Of a DNA stretch of 64,000 bases, positions 52,224 to 59,830 are shown in pieces. The first letter of the stretch is position 1, and each line of letters begins with the position of its first letter. The notes beneath the pieces were generated by a model. The model had not been told where the DNA came from and made no database searches. It worked only from the letters and a program-made list of their open reading frames with translations. Source of the stretch: Salinimicrobium sediminis (lineage in GTDB: Bacteria; Bacteroidota; Bacteroidia; Flavobacteriales; Flavobacteriaceae); assembly GCF_900215295.1 (NCBI RefSeq), contig NZ_OCMF01000005.1, positions 95,831 through 159,830 on the forward strand, given 5' to 3'. The translations under genes were made by a program, and so were the position numbers.

Positions 52224-53237
52224 CTACTTTACTTCATAAGTTTCTCCGGAAAAGAACAGGTCATCTGTCTGTTTAAATTTTGACTTTGACTTTATCTGTG
52301 CTGTGAGCGCATCTTCTCTTTCTTCCAGAGTGACGTCGTCAAAACTCCTTATAATTCCTGTTACTAAAGGATATTCCAATCTCACCAGCATTTGGTGCAT
52401 GGTAGGATCTTTTTCTTTGGCGTCGTGTACAAGAATATCTTCTTCAGTCACGCCATTTTCTCCAATAGTTACTACTTCCAGTTTCAGTTTGTTAAGCACC
52501 AAACCTTTATTACGTTCTTTCCCAAAGATCATCGGTTTGCCGTGCTCAAGGTAAAGCTGCTTGTCTTCCCTAACGGCTTTGTCTGTGTATTTCACGTAGC
52601 AGCCGTCATTAAAGATCACACAGTTTTGAAGTACCTCTACCAGGGAGGTACCTTTGAATTTTTCTGCTTCAATGAAGATATCGGTCATCTCTTTTGGAGC
52701 ATTTCCGCCTATGCGGGCAAAAAATCTTGCCTGAGCTCCAATTGCCAGTTCTCCCGGGGAGAATGGCGGTTGGGTGTTGCCAAAAGGAGAGGATTTTGTT
52801 TTCTGGCCCACTAAAGAAGTAGGGGAGAACTGTCCTTTTGTGAGTCCGTAAATCTCATTGTTGAAAAGGATGATGTTGAGGTTGATGTTTCGGCGTAAAA
52901 CGTGAATAAAGTGATTTCCTCCAATTGCCATACTATCACCGTCACCGGTAATCACCCACACGCTTAGGTTTGGATTGGCAAGTTTCACACCCGAAGCGAT
53001 TGCCGGAGCTCTACCGTGAATTCCATGCATCCCGTAAGTCCCCATGTAATAAGGGAAGCGGGAAGAACAGCCAATTCCGGAGATGAACACCACATCTTCC
53101 TTTTTAACGCCAATTTCGGGCAAAGCTTTTTGAACTGACCGCAGAATAACATAGTCGTCACAGCCCGGACACCATCTAACCTCCTGGTCATTTGCAAAAT
53201 CTTTATACGTGTAATTGTTTGCAGTTACTGTTTCCAT
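52224..53237 (-). CDS. korB: 2-oxoacid:ferredoxin oxidoreductase, beta subunit
   Basis: This thiamine-diphosphate subunit binds the substrate with the alpha subunit and carries one [4Fe-4S] cluster. In 337 residues, cluster ligands are in WCPGCDDYV (C22 and C25) and GIGCSSRFPYYMG (near 53-65), and a later cysteine in LQNCVIFNDGCYV. The ThDP motif GDGDSMAIGGNHFIHVLRRNINLNIILFNNEIYG spans about 97-130, of which GDGDS and NNxIYG bind ThDP-magnesium. 2-oxoglutarate is the most likely substrate, judged from the two-subunit architecture. It is 1 bp after korA. Confidence 0.94.
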   Translation of the reverse strand: METVTANNYTYKDFANDQEVRWCPGCDDYVILRSVQKALPEIGVKKEDVVFISGIGCSSRFPYYMGTYGMHGIHGRAPAIASGVKLANPNLSVWVITGDGDSMAIGGNHFIHVLRRNINLNIILFNNEIYGLTKGQFSPTSLVGQKTKSSPFGNTQPPFSPGELAIGAQARFFARIGGNAPKEMTDIFIEAEKFKGTSLVEVLQNCVIFNDGCYVKYTDKAVREDKQLYLEHGKPMIFGKERNKGLVLNKLKLEVVTIGENGVTEEDILVHDAKEKDPTMHQMLVRLEYPLVTGIIRSFDDVTLEEREDALTAQIKSKSKFKQTDDLFFSGETYEVK

Positions 53238-53238
53238 G

Positions 53239-55095
53239 TTATTCTACAATTTGTTTGAATTTTTCTATAAGCTCTGAATTGGCAAATGGCAAGCCCTGAA
53301 TTTTATTGAACTGAAGGAATTCCCTGTTAAAGTTCATCCTGAGTATGTTAGCGAATTGTCCGTTGTTAAGCTCACACACAATGAACTTTTTAAACTTCTT
53401 CAAGACCTCTTCTGTGTTCCGCGGAAGTGGGTTGATGTAGTTGAAATGTGCGAATCCTATATTTCTTACTCCTTCGTCATACAATTGTTTGGCAGCAGTA
53501 TGCAGGGAGCCGTATGTGCCGCCCCATCCAACGATCAGCAGATCTCCTTCTGAAGCAAACTCCGGAATGAGTTCAGGGATGAAACTCTGGACTCTCTTCA
53601 CTTTCTCGGCTCTTATTTGCGTCATAGTTTCATGGTTCTCGGGTACATGGGAGACATTTCCGCTTTTCGCATCTTTTTCAAGACCTCCAACACGGTGTTC
53701 CAGCCCCGGAACTCCCGGTACAGCCCAATCTCTGGCAAGAGTGATCTCATCCCGGTTGTAAGGGTGCCAATTTTCTTTTCCTTCTTTCACCAGCCTTGTC
53801 TTGATCTCGGGCAGATCCTCTACCTTTCTTATTCTCCAGGGGGCAGATCCGTTTGCTATATATCCGTCTGTTAAAAGTACTACCGGAGTCATATGTTCCA
53901 GGGCCAGCTTGGCTGCCTGGTAGGCATAGATGAAGCAATTCGCCGGAGTACTGGCAGCGATAACTATTACAGGGCTTTCCCCGTTACGGCCATACATCGC
54001 CTGTAAAAGGTCAGATTGTTCTGTTTTTGTGGGTAGCCCTGTTGATGGGCCACCGCGTTGTACGTTCACTACAACCAACGGTAGTTCGATCATCATTGCG
54101 AGGCCTAATGCTTCTCCTTTGAGTGCAAGACCCGGACCTGAAGTTGTTGTAATAGCGAGATCTCCTGCAAAAGAAGCACCTATTGCAGAGGTGATCCCTG
54201 CAATTTCATCTTCTGCCTGGAAAGCCTTCACTCCAAAGTGCTTATGTTTTACCAGCTCATGTAAAATATCTGTCGCCGGAGTAATAGGATAGGATCCTAA
54301 AAACAGTTCCAGCCCCGACTTTTCGGCAGCAGCAAGGAATCCCCAGGCTGTAGCCGTATTTCCCATAATGATCCTGTAGGTACCGCTCTGCATTTTGGCA
54401 GGAGATACACTATAGGAGTTAGGGATCAGCTCAATTGTTTCCGCGTAGAAATAACCGGCGTTGAGAACTTTTGTGTTAGCTTCTATTAGATGAGGCTTGG
54501 TCTTAAATTTCTTATTGAAGAATTCTATGGTATGTTCGGGAGAACGACTGTAAAGCCAGTACACCATTCCCAGTGCAAACATATTCTTGCTACGGGTGAT
54601 CATTTTTTGATCCAGCCCCTCAATATTTTTAAGTGCCTCTTTTGTTAAAGATGACATGGGTACCTGAATGACCCTGTAATTGGAAAGACTTCCATCTTCA
54701 AGTGGATTGGTAAGGTACTGTGCCTTTTCAAGATTCTTTTTAGAAAAAGAATCCGCATCGACTATTATGGTCTGTCCCGGCTTAACCGCATAAAGGTTTG
54801 TCTTAAGGCCTGCGGGATTCATTGCTACCAGCAGATCTACGTTGTCTCCCGGCGTGCTGATTTCCACACTTCCAATGTGAACCTGAAAACCGGAAACTCC
54901 GTACAGACTTCCTTGCGGAGCTCGTATTTCTGAAGGATAATTTGGAAAAGTTGCCACATCATTTCCGAACATGGCCGAGGTATCAGAAAACTGTGTTCCC
55001 GTTAGCTGCATTCCGTCGCCGGAATCTCCCACAAAACGAATCACTACCGCTTCAAGAGCTTCGGCCTGAGACCTTGATTTTTCTGCTGCTATCAT
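53239..55095 (-). CDS. korA: 2-oxoacid:ferredoxin oxidoreductase, fused gamma-alpha subunit
   Basis: The 618-residue protein is a gamma-alpha fusion. Residues about 15-195 form the gamma domain (RFVGDSGDGMQLTG near 22-35 and the NYPSEIRAPQGSLYGV segment), and about 225-600 the alpha domain. The alpha domain has the YPITPATD loop near 270-277, which contacts the 2-oxoacid, and TTSGPGLALKGEALGLAMM near 314-332. With korB it oxidatively decarboxylates a 2-oxoacid, most likely 2-oxoglutarate, to the acyl-CoA and reduces ferredoxin. The ATG at 55095 faces the divergent ferredoxin gene. Confidence 0.94.
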   Translation of the reverse strand: MIAAEKSRSQAEALEAVVIRFVGDSGDGMQLTGTQFSDTSAMFGNDVATFPNYPSEIRAPQGSLYGVSGFQVHIGSVEISTPGDNVDLLVAMNPAGLKTNLYAVKPGQTIIVDADSFSKKNLEKAQYLTNPLEDGSLSNYRVIQVPMSSLTKEALKNIEGLDQKMITRSKNMFALGMVYWLYSRSPEHTIEFFNKKFKTKPHLIEANTKVLNAGYFYAETIELIPNSYSVSPAKMQSGTYRIIMGNTATAWGFLAAAEKSGLELFLGSYPITPATDILHELVKHKHFGVKAFQAEDEIAGITSAIGASFAGDLAITTTSGPGLALKGEALGLAMMIELPLVVVNVQRGGPSTGLPTKTEQSDLLQAMYGRNGESPVIVIAASTPANCFIYAYQAAKLALEHMTPVVLLTDGYIANGSAPWRIRKVEDLPEIKTRLVKEGKENWHPYNRDEITLARDWAVPGVPGLEHRVGGLEKDAKSGNVSHVPENHETMTQIRAEKVKRVQSFIPELIPEFASEGDLLIVGWGGTYGSLHTAAKQLYDEGVRNIGFAHFNYINPLPRNTEEVLKKFKKFIVCELNNGQFANILRMNFNREFLQFNKIQGLPFANSELIEKFKQIVE

Positions 55096-55145
55096 ACATT
55101 AATATTTTTGAAACTGGTTAAAACCAAGAGTTTTGGATGTTAACT

Positions 55146-55191
55146 CAAATGTATATTCATTAAACAGCAGGAAATATGATGCAGGTCATAT
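55146..55191 (-). promoter_or_regulatory. korA promoter: ATGA-N6-TCAT dyad plus perfect -7 box
   Basis: atATGA-tgcagg-TCATat (55174-55191, centre 55182.5) is a perfect dyad with the TGA-N6-TCA core of CRP/FNR sites. On the minus strand TACATTTG (55146-55153, centre 55149.5) is a perfect TAnnTTTG box 33 bp away. A start near 55142 would place the dyad at about -41. There is no -33 TTTG at the usual distance. Confidence 0.65.
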
Positions 55192-55211
55192 AGTTTTTAA
55201 AATGAGCTTAT

Positions 55212-55226
55212 TAAGAATAATTCTTA
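55212..55226. promoter_or_regulatory. Perfect inverted repeat between the two divergent promoters
   Basis: taagaat-a-attctta has seven-base arms and sits midway between the two TGA-N6-TCA dyads of the korA and ferredoxin promoters. It may bind a further regulator. No known consensus is matched with confidence. Confidence 0.35.
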
Positions 55227-55238
55227 GTTAATAAAAAC

Positions 55239-55282
55239 ATGATTATCGTCATATCGAAGCAGGTAAAGCCACAATACTTTTA
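55239..55282 (+). promoter_or_regulatory. Ferredoxin-nifJ promoter: ATGA-N6-TCAT dyad plus -7 box
   Basis: ATGA-ttatcg-TCAT (55239-55252, centre 55245.5) is followed by TACTTTTA (55275-55282, centre 55278.5), a TAnnTTTG-like box 33 bp away, the same spacing as at korA and nuoA. The inferred start near 55286 puts the dyad at about -41, the class II activator position. Confidence 0.62.
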
Positions 55283-55318
55283 TTGAGAAATTTAGTAGTA
55301 ATCTTAAAATTAAAAGTT

Positions 55319-55669
55319 ATGGCTCTTTTTATAACAGACGAATGTATCAACTGTGATGCCTGTATCTCGGAATGTCCGAACACAGCAATTTATGAACCCG
55401 ATCAGGAGTGGTCACTGGCAGATGAAACTGCACTGGAAGGAATAGTAACCACCCCCCGTGGAGAGGAAATGGATGCCAATGAACAGCAGGAAGCATTATC
55501 TGACGAATTTTACTTCATAGTAGCCGATAAATGTACCGAGTGCAAAGGCTTCCATGATAATCCTCAGTGTGTTTCAGTATGTCCTGTTGACTGTATTCAT
55601 CCAAGAGAAGATGTAAAGGAAAGCGAAGAAGAATTGCTTCAAAAGAAAGTTTGGCTTCACGGAGCATAA
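55319..55669 (+). CDS. 2[4Fe-4S] ferredoxin
   Basis: The 116-residue low-potential electron carrier has the first cluster motif CINCDACISECP near 10-21 and the second CTECKGFHDNPQCVSVCP near 73-90, with the extended spacing of the YfhL/Alvin-type 2[4Fe-4S] ferredoxins. A central acidic stretch (about 30-65) carries many Glu/Asp, suited to docking. I start at the ATG at 55319, because MALFITDECINCDAC is the normal family N-terminus. It lies 25 bp before nifJ and is the likely acceptor of both oxidoreductases (inference). Confidence 0.94.
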   Translation: MALFITDECINCDACISECPNTAIYEPDQEWSLADETALEGIVTTPRGEEMDANEQQEALSDEFYFIVADKCTECKGFHDNPQCVSVCPVDCIHPREDVKESEEELLQKKVWLHGA

Positions 55670-55694
55670 CAACTAATTACATAATACCTATATT

Positions 55695-58600
55695 ATGGTA
55701 AAAGATTTTCCCAAGCTCATTTGTGATGCCAACGAGGCGGTAGCCCGTGTGGCACACAAAACAAATGAGGTATGTGCCATTTATCCCATAACTCCTGCTT
55801 CTCCCATGGGAGAACATGTGGATGTTTACAGTTCAAAAGGCAAGAAGAACATTTGGAATAACATTCCCAGGATTGTGGAAATGCAAAGCGAGGGAGGTGC
55901 TGCAGGTGCGGTACACGGTTCTCTTCAAGCCGGAGCATTAACCACAACGTTTACAGCGTCCCAGGGGCTGCTGCTTATGATTCCCAATATGTACAAGATC
56001 GCCGGGGAACTGTTGCCAAACGTAATCCACGTGGCAGCCCGTACTCTTGCTACACACGCTTTGTCCATTTTTGGAGACCATTCAGATGTTATGGCGGCCA
56101 GGCAAACGGGCTATTCCATGTTGTTTGGAGGTTCAGTTCAGGAGGCGCAGGATTTTGCCCTCATTTCACAGGTGGCCACCCTTAGATCAAGAATTCCCTT
56201 TTTGAACATTTTTGACGGGTTTAGAACCTCTCACGAGATTTCCAAGATCGACGGAATTACCGACGAAATTATTAAAGCCATGATGCCCGAAGAAAAGATC
56301 ATGGAGCACAAAAAACGCTCGCTTGATCCGGATAGTCCGGTGATTCGCGGTACTTCCCAAAACCCTGATGTTTTCTTCCAGGCGAGAGAAGCTGCTAACC
56401 TTTATTATCAACGGGTACCGGAGATTGTGCAGGAGATCATGGATGAATTCTACATGCATACCGGCCGCAGGTATAACCTCTTTGATTATGAAGGTCATCC
56501 TGAAGCCGAACGGGTAGTAGTAATTATGGGCTCGGGAGAGGGTGCAGTAAGAGAAACTGTAGATACGCTCCTTAATTCAGATGAGAAAGTAGGGGTTTTG
56601 ATCGTTCGTCTTTACAGGCCTTTCTCTATTAAAGACTTTATTGCTAAGGTTCCAAAAACAGTAAAAAAGATAGCTGTTCTTGACAGGACCAAAGAACCGG
56701 GAAGCACAGGAGAGCCTCTTTACCTGGATGTAGTTACAGCCTTTGCCGAAACAGGAGGCAATATCCCGCAAATCATTGGCGGACGCTATGGTTTATCTTC
56801 CAAAGAATTTAATCCGGCAATGGTAAAGGGAATTTTTGATGAACTACAAAAACCTCAGCCAAAAAATCATTTTACAATAGGTATTAACGACGATGTTTCC
56901 TTTAGCAGTCTGCTTTACAATCCGGTGTTCAAGACAAGGAAAACTACCTTTAACTGTATGTTCTATGGTTTAGGGTCTGACGGAACTGTTGGAGCAAACA
57001 AGAACTCCATCAAGATCATTGGAGAAACCACAGATAATTACGTACAGGGGTATTTTGTATACGACTCCAAAAAGGCAGGTTCTCAAACCGTTTCTCATTT
57101 ACGATTTGGACCACAACCTATCTTCTCGAGCTATCTGATAAATACAGCTGATTTCATAGCCTGTCACCAGTTCAATTTTGTTGAAAAATATGATCTGCTG
57201 AAAAAGATCAAAAAAGGTGGAACTTTCCTTTTGAATGCGCCCTTCTCCAATGAAGAGGTATGGGATATGCTTCCGCAGAAAATGCAGGAAGATATCGTAG
57301 AAAAGGAACTGAAATTCTACGTTGTAGATGCCACCAAAGTAGCTTTAGAGGCTAATCTGGGAAAACGCACCAACACCGTACTTCAAACCTGTTTCTTCGC
57401 TATCTCAGGTGTTCTTCCCGAAGATGAAGCCATACAGAAAATTAAGGATGCCATTGTAAAGTCTTATTCTCATAAGGGAGAAAAGATTGTACAAATGAAC
57501 TTTAATGCAGTAGATAAATCTCTTGAATTTCTTCAAAAGGTAGATTATCCTAAGAAGATCACCAGCGTTAGAAGACTGAAGCCAATGATGACAGGAGAGG
57601 CCGATCCGTTTGTAAAGGATGTGCTGGGGAAAATTCTCGCAGGGCAGGGAGATGAACTTCCTGTAAGTGCTTTCCCTGTTGATGGTACTTTCCCTACCGG
57701 AACCACTCAATACGAAAAACGCGGAATTGCCGATTTCGTACCGGTGTGGGATGGCGCTGATCTTTGTACACAGTGTAACAAATGTGTGGCTATTTGTCCT
57801 CACGCAGCCATCAGGGCCAAAGTAGTTCCTACTGAAGATCTTGCCGGGGCACCCGAAAGCCTTACAACAGTAGCGGCTAAAGGCCGTCCTTTCTCCGGAA
57901 CTGACTCCTATATCTTGCAAGTTTCTCCTGAAGATTGTACGGGCTGTGATCTTTGCGTGGCGGTTTGTCCTGCAGAGAGTAAGGAAGTGGAGAATTTCAA
58001 GGCCATCAATATGCGTAGCAAACTGGATGTTGCCGAAGCAGAGAACAAAAACTGGGATTACTTTACCAGTCTGCCATACTACGACCGCACCGAGTTACAG
58101 ATCACCAATGTGAAAGGATCCCAATTCCTTGAGCCCTTGTTCGAGTTTTCAGGCGCTTGTTCAGGATGTGGGGAAACTCCTTATATCAAGATGTTGACCC
58201 AGCTTTACGGCGACAGCATCATGATTGCCAATGCCACCGGCTGTTCCTCTATTTACGGCGGAAACCTGCCAACTACCCCATACAAGAAGAATGAATTCGG
58301 TAGAGGTCCGGCGTGGGCAAATTCACTATTCGAAGACAACGCTGAATTCGGATTGGGTATGCGACTTGCCCTTACCAAGAAACAGGAGATAGCCGTAGAT
58401 CTGCTGAAGGAATTGGAGCCGGTAATAGGGTCAGAACTTGTTAAAGCCATACTGGACAATCCGGAAACAGATGAGGTTCAAAAGAAGCAAAAACATGCTG
58501 ACATTGCCGAGTTGAAAAACATTCTTTCTACTGTAGGTACTCCTGAAGCTCTTAAACTAAATCAATTAACAGAGTATCTGCGTAAAAAGGCAGTGTGGAT

Positions 58601-59222
58601 CCTGGGTGGAGACGGCTGGGCCTATGACATAGGTTACGGCGGAGTAGACCACGTGCTTGCATCGGGAGAAGATATCAATATTCTGGTAATGGATACAGAA
58701 GTCTATTCTAATACCGGCGGACAAATGTCTAAAGCCACCCCTTTGGGAGCCAGTGCGAAATTTGCGGTATCGGGTAAGAAAACTTCCAAAAAGAGCCTTG
58801 CGCTACAGGCAGTATCTTATCAAAACGTGTATGTAGCCCAGGTGGCGATTGGAGCGAAAGATATGCAAACGCTTAAGGCTTTTGAAGAAGCTACTGCTTA
58901 TCCGGGACCATCGATCATCATTGCCTACTCCCATTGCGGGGAACACGGCTATGATCTAAAGCATGGTCCACGCCAGCAGGAAAAAGCTGTAGAGACAGGC
59001 TACTGGCCGCTCTTTAGATTTGATCCTTCCAAAGAAAAAGGAAAACGCTTTAAGTTGGATTCCAAGCCACCACAGGCGCCGTTGGAAGAATTTATGTACA
59101 ATGAAACCCGCTTTACACGGGTAGCCAAAGAGAATGCCGAAATAGGTGCAAGCCTCTTGAAGCAGGCTCAGGAAGAAGTAGGATCCAAGTGGGAAAGACT
59201 GGAGCTCTACAGAGATATGTAA
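55695..59222 (+). CDS. nifJ: Pyruvate:ferredoxin (flavodoxin) oxidoreductase
   Basis: This single-chain PFOR converts pyruvate and CoA to acetyl-CoA, CO2 and reduced ferredoxin. The 1175 residues have the six-domain layout of the homodimeric enzymes. The opening domain has AVARVAHKTNEVCAIYPITPASPMGE near 13-40 (YPITP is the substrate loop), the gamma-type domain follows from about 410, and two CxxCxxCxxxCP ferredoxin motifs are near 694 (CTQCNKCVAICP) and 750 (CTGCDLCVAVCP). The proximal cluster is in CSGCGE near 818. The ThDP motif GDGWAYDIGYGG is near 971. All cofactor sites appear intact. Confidence 0.97.
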   Translation: MVKDFPKLICDANEAVARVAHKTNEVCAIYPITPASPMGEHVDVYSSKGKKNIWNNIPRIVEMQSEGGAAGAVHGSLQAGALTTTFTASQGLLLMIPNMYKIAGELLPNVIHVAARTLATHALSIFGDHSDVMAARQTGYSMLFGGSVQEAQDFALISQVATLRSRIPFLNIFDGFRTSHEISKIDGITDEIIKAMMPEEKIMEHKKRSLDPDSPVIRGTSQNPDVFFQAREAANLYYQRVPEIVQEIMDEFYMHTGRRYNLFDYEGHPEAERVVVIMGSGEGAVRETVDTLLNSDEKVGVLIVRLYRPFSIKDFIAKVPKTVKKIAVLDRTKEPGSTGEPLYLDVVTAFAETGGNIPQIIGGRYGLSSKEFNPAMVKGIFDELQKPQPKNHFTIGINDDVSFSSLLYNPVFKTRKTTFNCMFYGLGSDGTVGANKNSIKIIGETTDNYVQGYFVYDSKKAGSQTVSHLRFGPQPIFSSYLINTADFIACHQFNFVEKYDLLKKIKKGGTFLLNAPFSNEEVWDMLPQKMQEDIVEKELKFYVVDATKVALEANLGKRTNTVLQTCFFAISGVLPEDEAIQKIKDAIVKSYSHKGEKIVQMNFNAVDKSLEFLQKVDYPKKITSVRRLKPMMTGEADPFVKDVLGKILAGQGDELPVSAFPVDGTFPTGTTQYEKRGIADFVPVWDGADLCTQCNKCVAICPHAAIRAKVVPTEDLAGAPESLTTVAAKGRPFSGTDSYILQVSPEDCTGCDLCVAVCPAESKEVENFKAINMRSKLDVAEAENKNWDYFTSLPYYDRTELQITNVKGSQFLEPLFEFSGACSGCGETPYIKMLTQLYGDSIMIANATGCSSIYGGNLPTTPYKKNEFGRGPAWANSLFEDNAEFGLGMRLALTKKQEIAVDLLKELEPVIGSELVKAILDNPETDEVQKKQKHADIAELKNILSTVGTPEALKLNQLTEYLRKKAVWILGGDGWAYDIGYGGVDHVLASGEDINILVMDTEVYSNTGGQMSKATPLGASAKFAVSGKKTSKKSLALQAVSYQNVYVAQVAIGAKDMQTLKAFEEATAYPGPSIIIAYSHCGEHGYDLKHGPRQQEKAVETGYWPLFRFDPSKEKGKRFKLDSKPPQAPLEEFMYNETRFTRVAKENAEIGASLLKQAQEEVGSKWERLELYRDM

Positions 59223-59237
59223 CCACAAAAATGGCTT

Positions 59238-59263
59238 TTTCGGCAGGTGTTTTCCTGCCGAAA
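59238..59263. other. Strong hairpin between nifJ and the HEPN-like gene
   Basis: tttcggcagg / cctgccgaaa with a six-base loop has ten perfect pairs, but no T-run follows. It may stop 3' decay or attenuate the downstream gene. Its core stem cggcagg / cctgccg recurs in the terminator at 61120. Confidence 0.7.
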
Positions 59264-59291
59264 GAGCTTCTGTTTAACCAAATATAAACTT

Positions 59292-59669
59292 ATGGAAAGC
59301 AAAGCACCCGGTCTCTTTGATGAAGCTGTTAAGAAGCTTCGGGAAGCCAATGAAGAGCTTTGCAGGCCCGAAGAGGATGTTGTATCCTACCTGGTCTGCA
59401 AAAATTCCCAGTATGCTATTGAAAGTTTTTTAAGAGGATATCTTCTTAAGAACAACACCGAAGCTGCGGGAGATGAGAGCATTAACACGCTTTATAAAAG
59501 ATGTGTAGCATTGAATGAAAAGTTCGGAGAGATCGATCTGCATGATTTTTCGTGCAAAGGACATAGACCCGATTCCCGTTCCTGTAGTGATACTGAAAAG
59601 GTGAGCAAATGCTATGAAATTGCAGATAAAATGAATGAATTTCTGCGCCGGGAAAACCTGCTTGCTTAA
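59292..59669 (+). CDS. Small helical protein, HEPN-like, downstream of PFOR
   Basis: The 125-residue soluble protein is almost wholly helical. ESKAPGLFDEAVKKLREA, YLVCKNSQYAIESFLRGYLLK near 36-56 and KCYEIADKMNEFLRREN near the end give the four-helix look of HEPN domains. The RNase motif Rx4-6H is not clearly present, so it would be of the binding type. A conserved cysteine appears in EELCRPEED (about 23). I start at the ATG at 59292; an upstream GTG lies inside the hairpin. It is only 69 bp after nifJ, but what it does is unknown. Confidence 0.65.
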   Translation: MESKAPGLFDEAVKKLREANEELCRPEEDVVSYLVCKNSQYAIESFLRGYLLKNNTEAAGDESINTLYKRCVALNEKFGEIDLHDFSCKGHRPDSRSCSDTEKVSKCYEIADKMNEFLRRENLLA

Positions 59670-59693
59670 ATAATCTAACTTTTAAAAACAGAA

Positions 59694-59728
59694 AAACCCT
59701 GCCTCAGTAAGTCGGGGTTTGTTGTTTT
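59694..59728 (+). terminator. Intrinsic terminator after the HEPN-like gene
   Basis: aaaccc / gggttt closes a hairpin at 59694-59720, followed by a T-rich tract. It would end the ferredoxin-nifJ-HEPN transcript. Confidence 0.72.
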
Positions 59729-59769
59729 CGAGTTTAAGCGAAAAATTAGAGAAACAATTCCTTAAAAGC

Positions 59770-59812
59770 TGAGTATAATCATAAATTATTCGGACAACTT
59801 TATCTTCTTTTG
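59770..59812 (+). promoter_or_regulatory. Possible porin promoter of the same TGA-N6-TCA type
   Basis: TGA-gtataa-TCA (59770-59781, centre 59775.5) lies exactly 33 bp from TTCTTTTG (59805-59812, centre 59808.5), one base off TAnnTTTG, 18 bases before the ATG. It is the weakest of the four promoters of this layout in the window. Confidence 0.4.
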
Positions 59813-59830
59813 CTCTGTAAATATATACTC

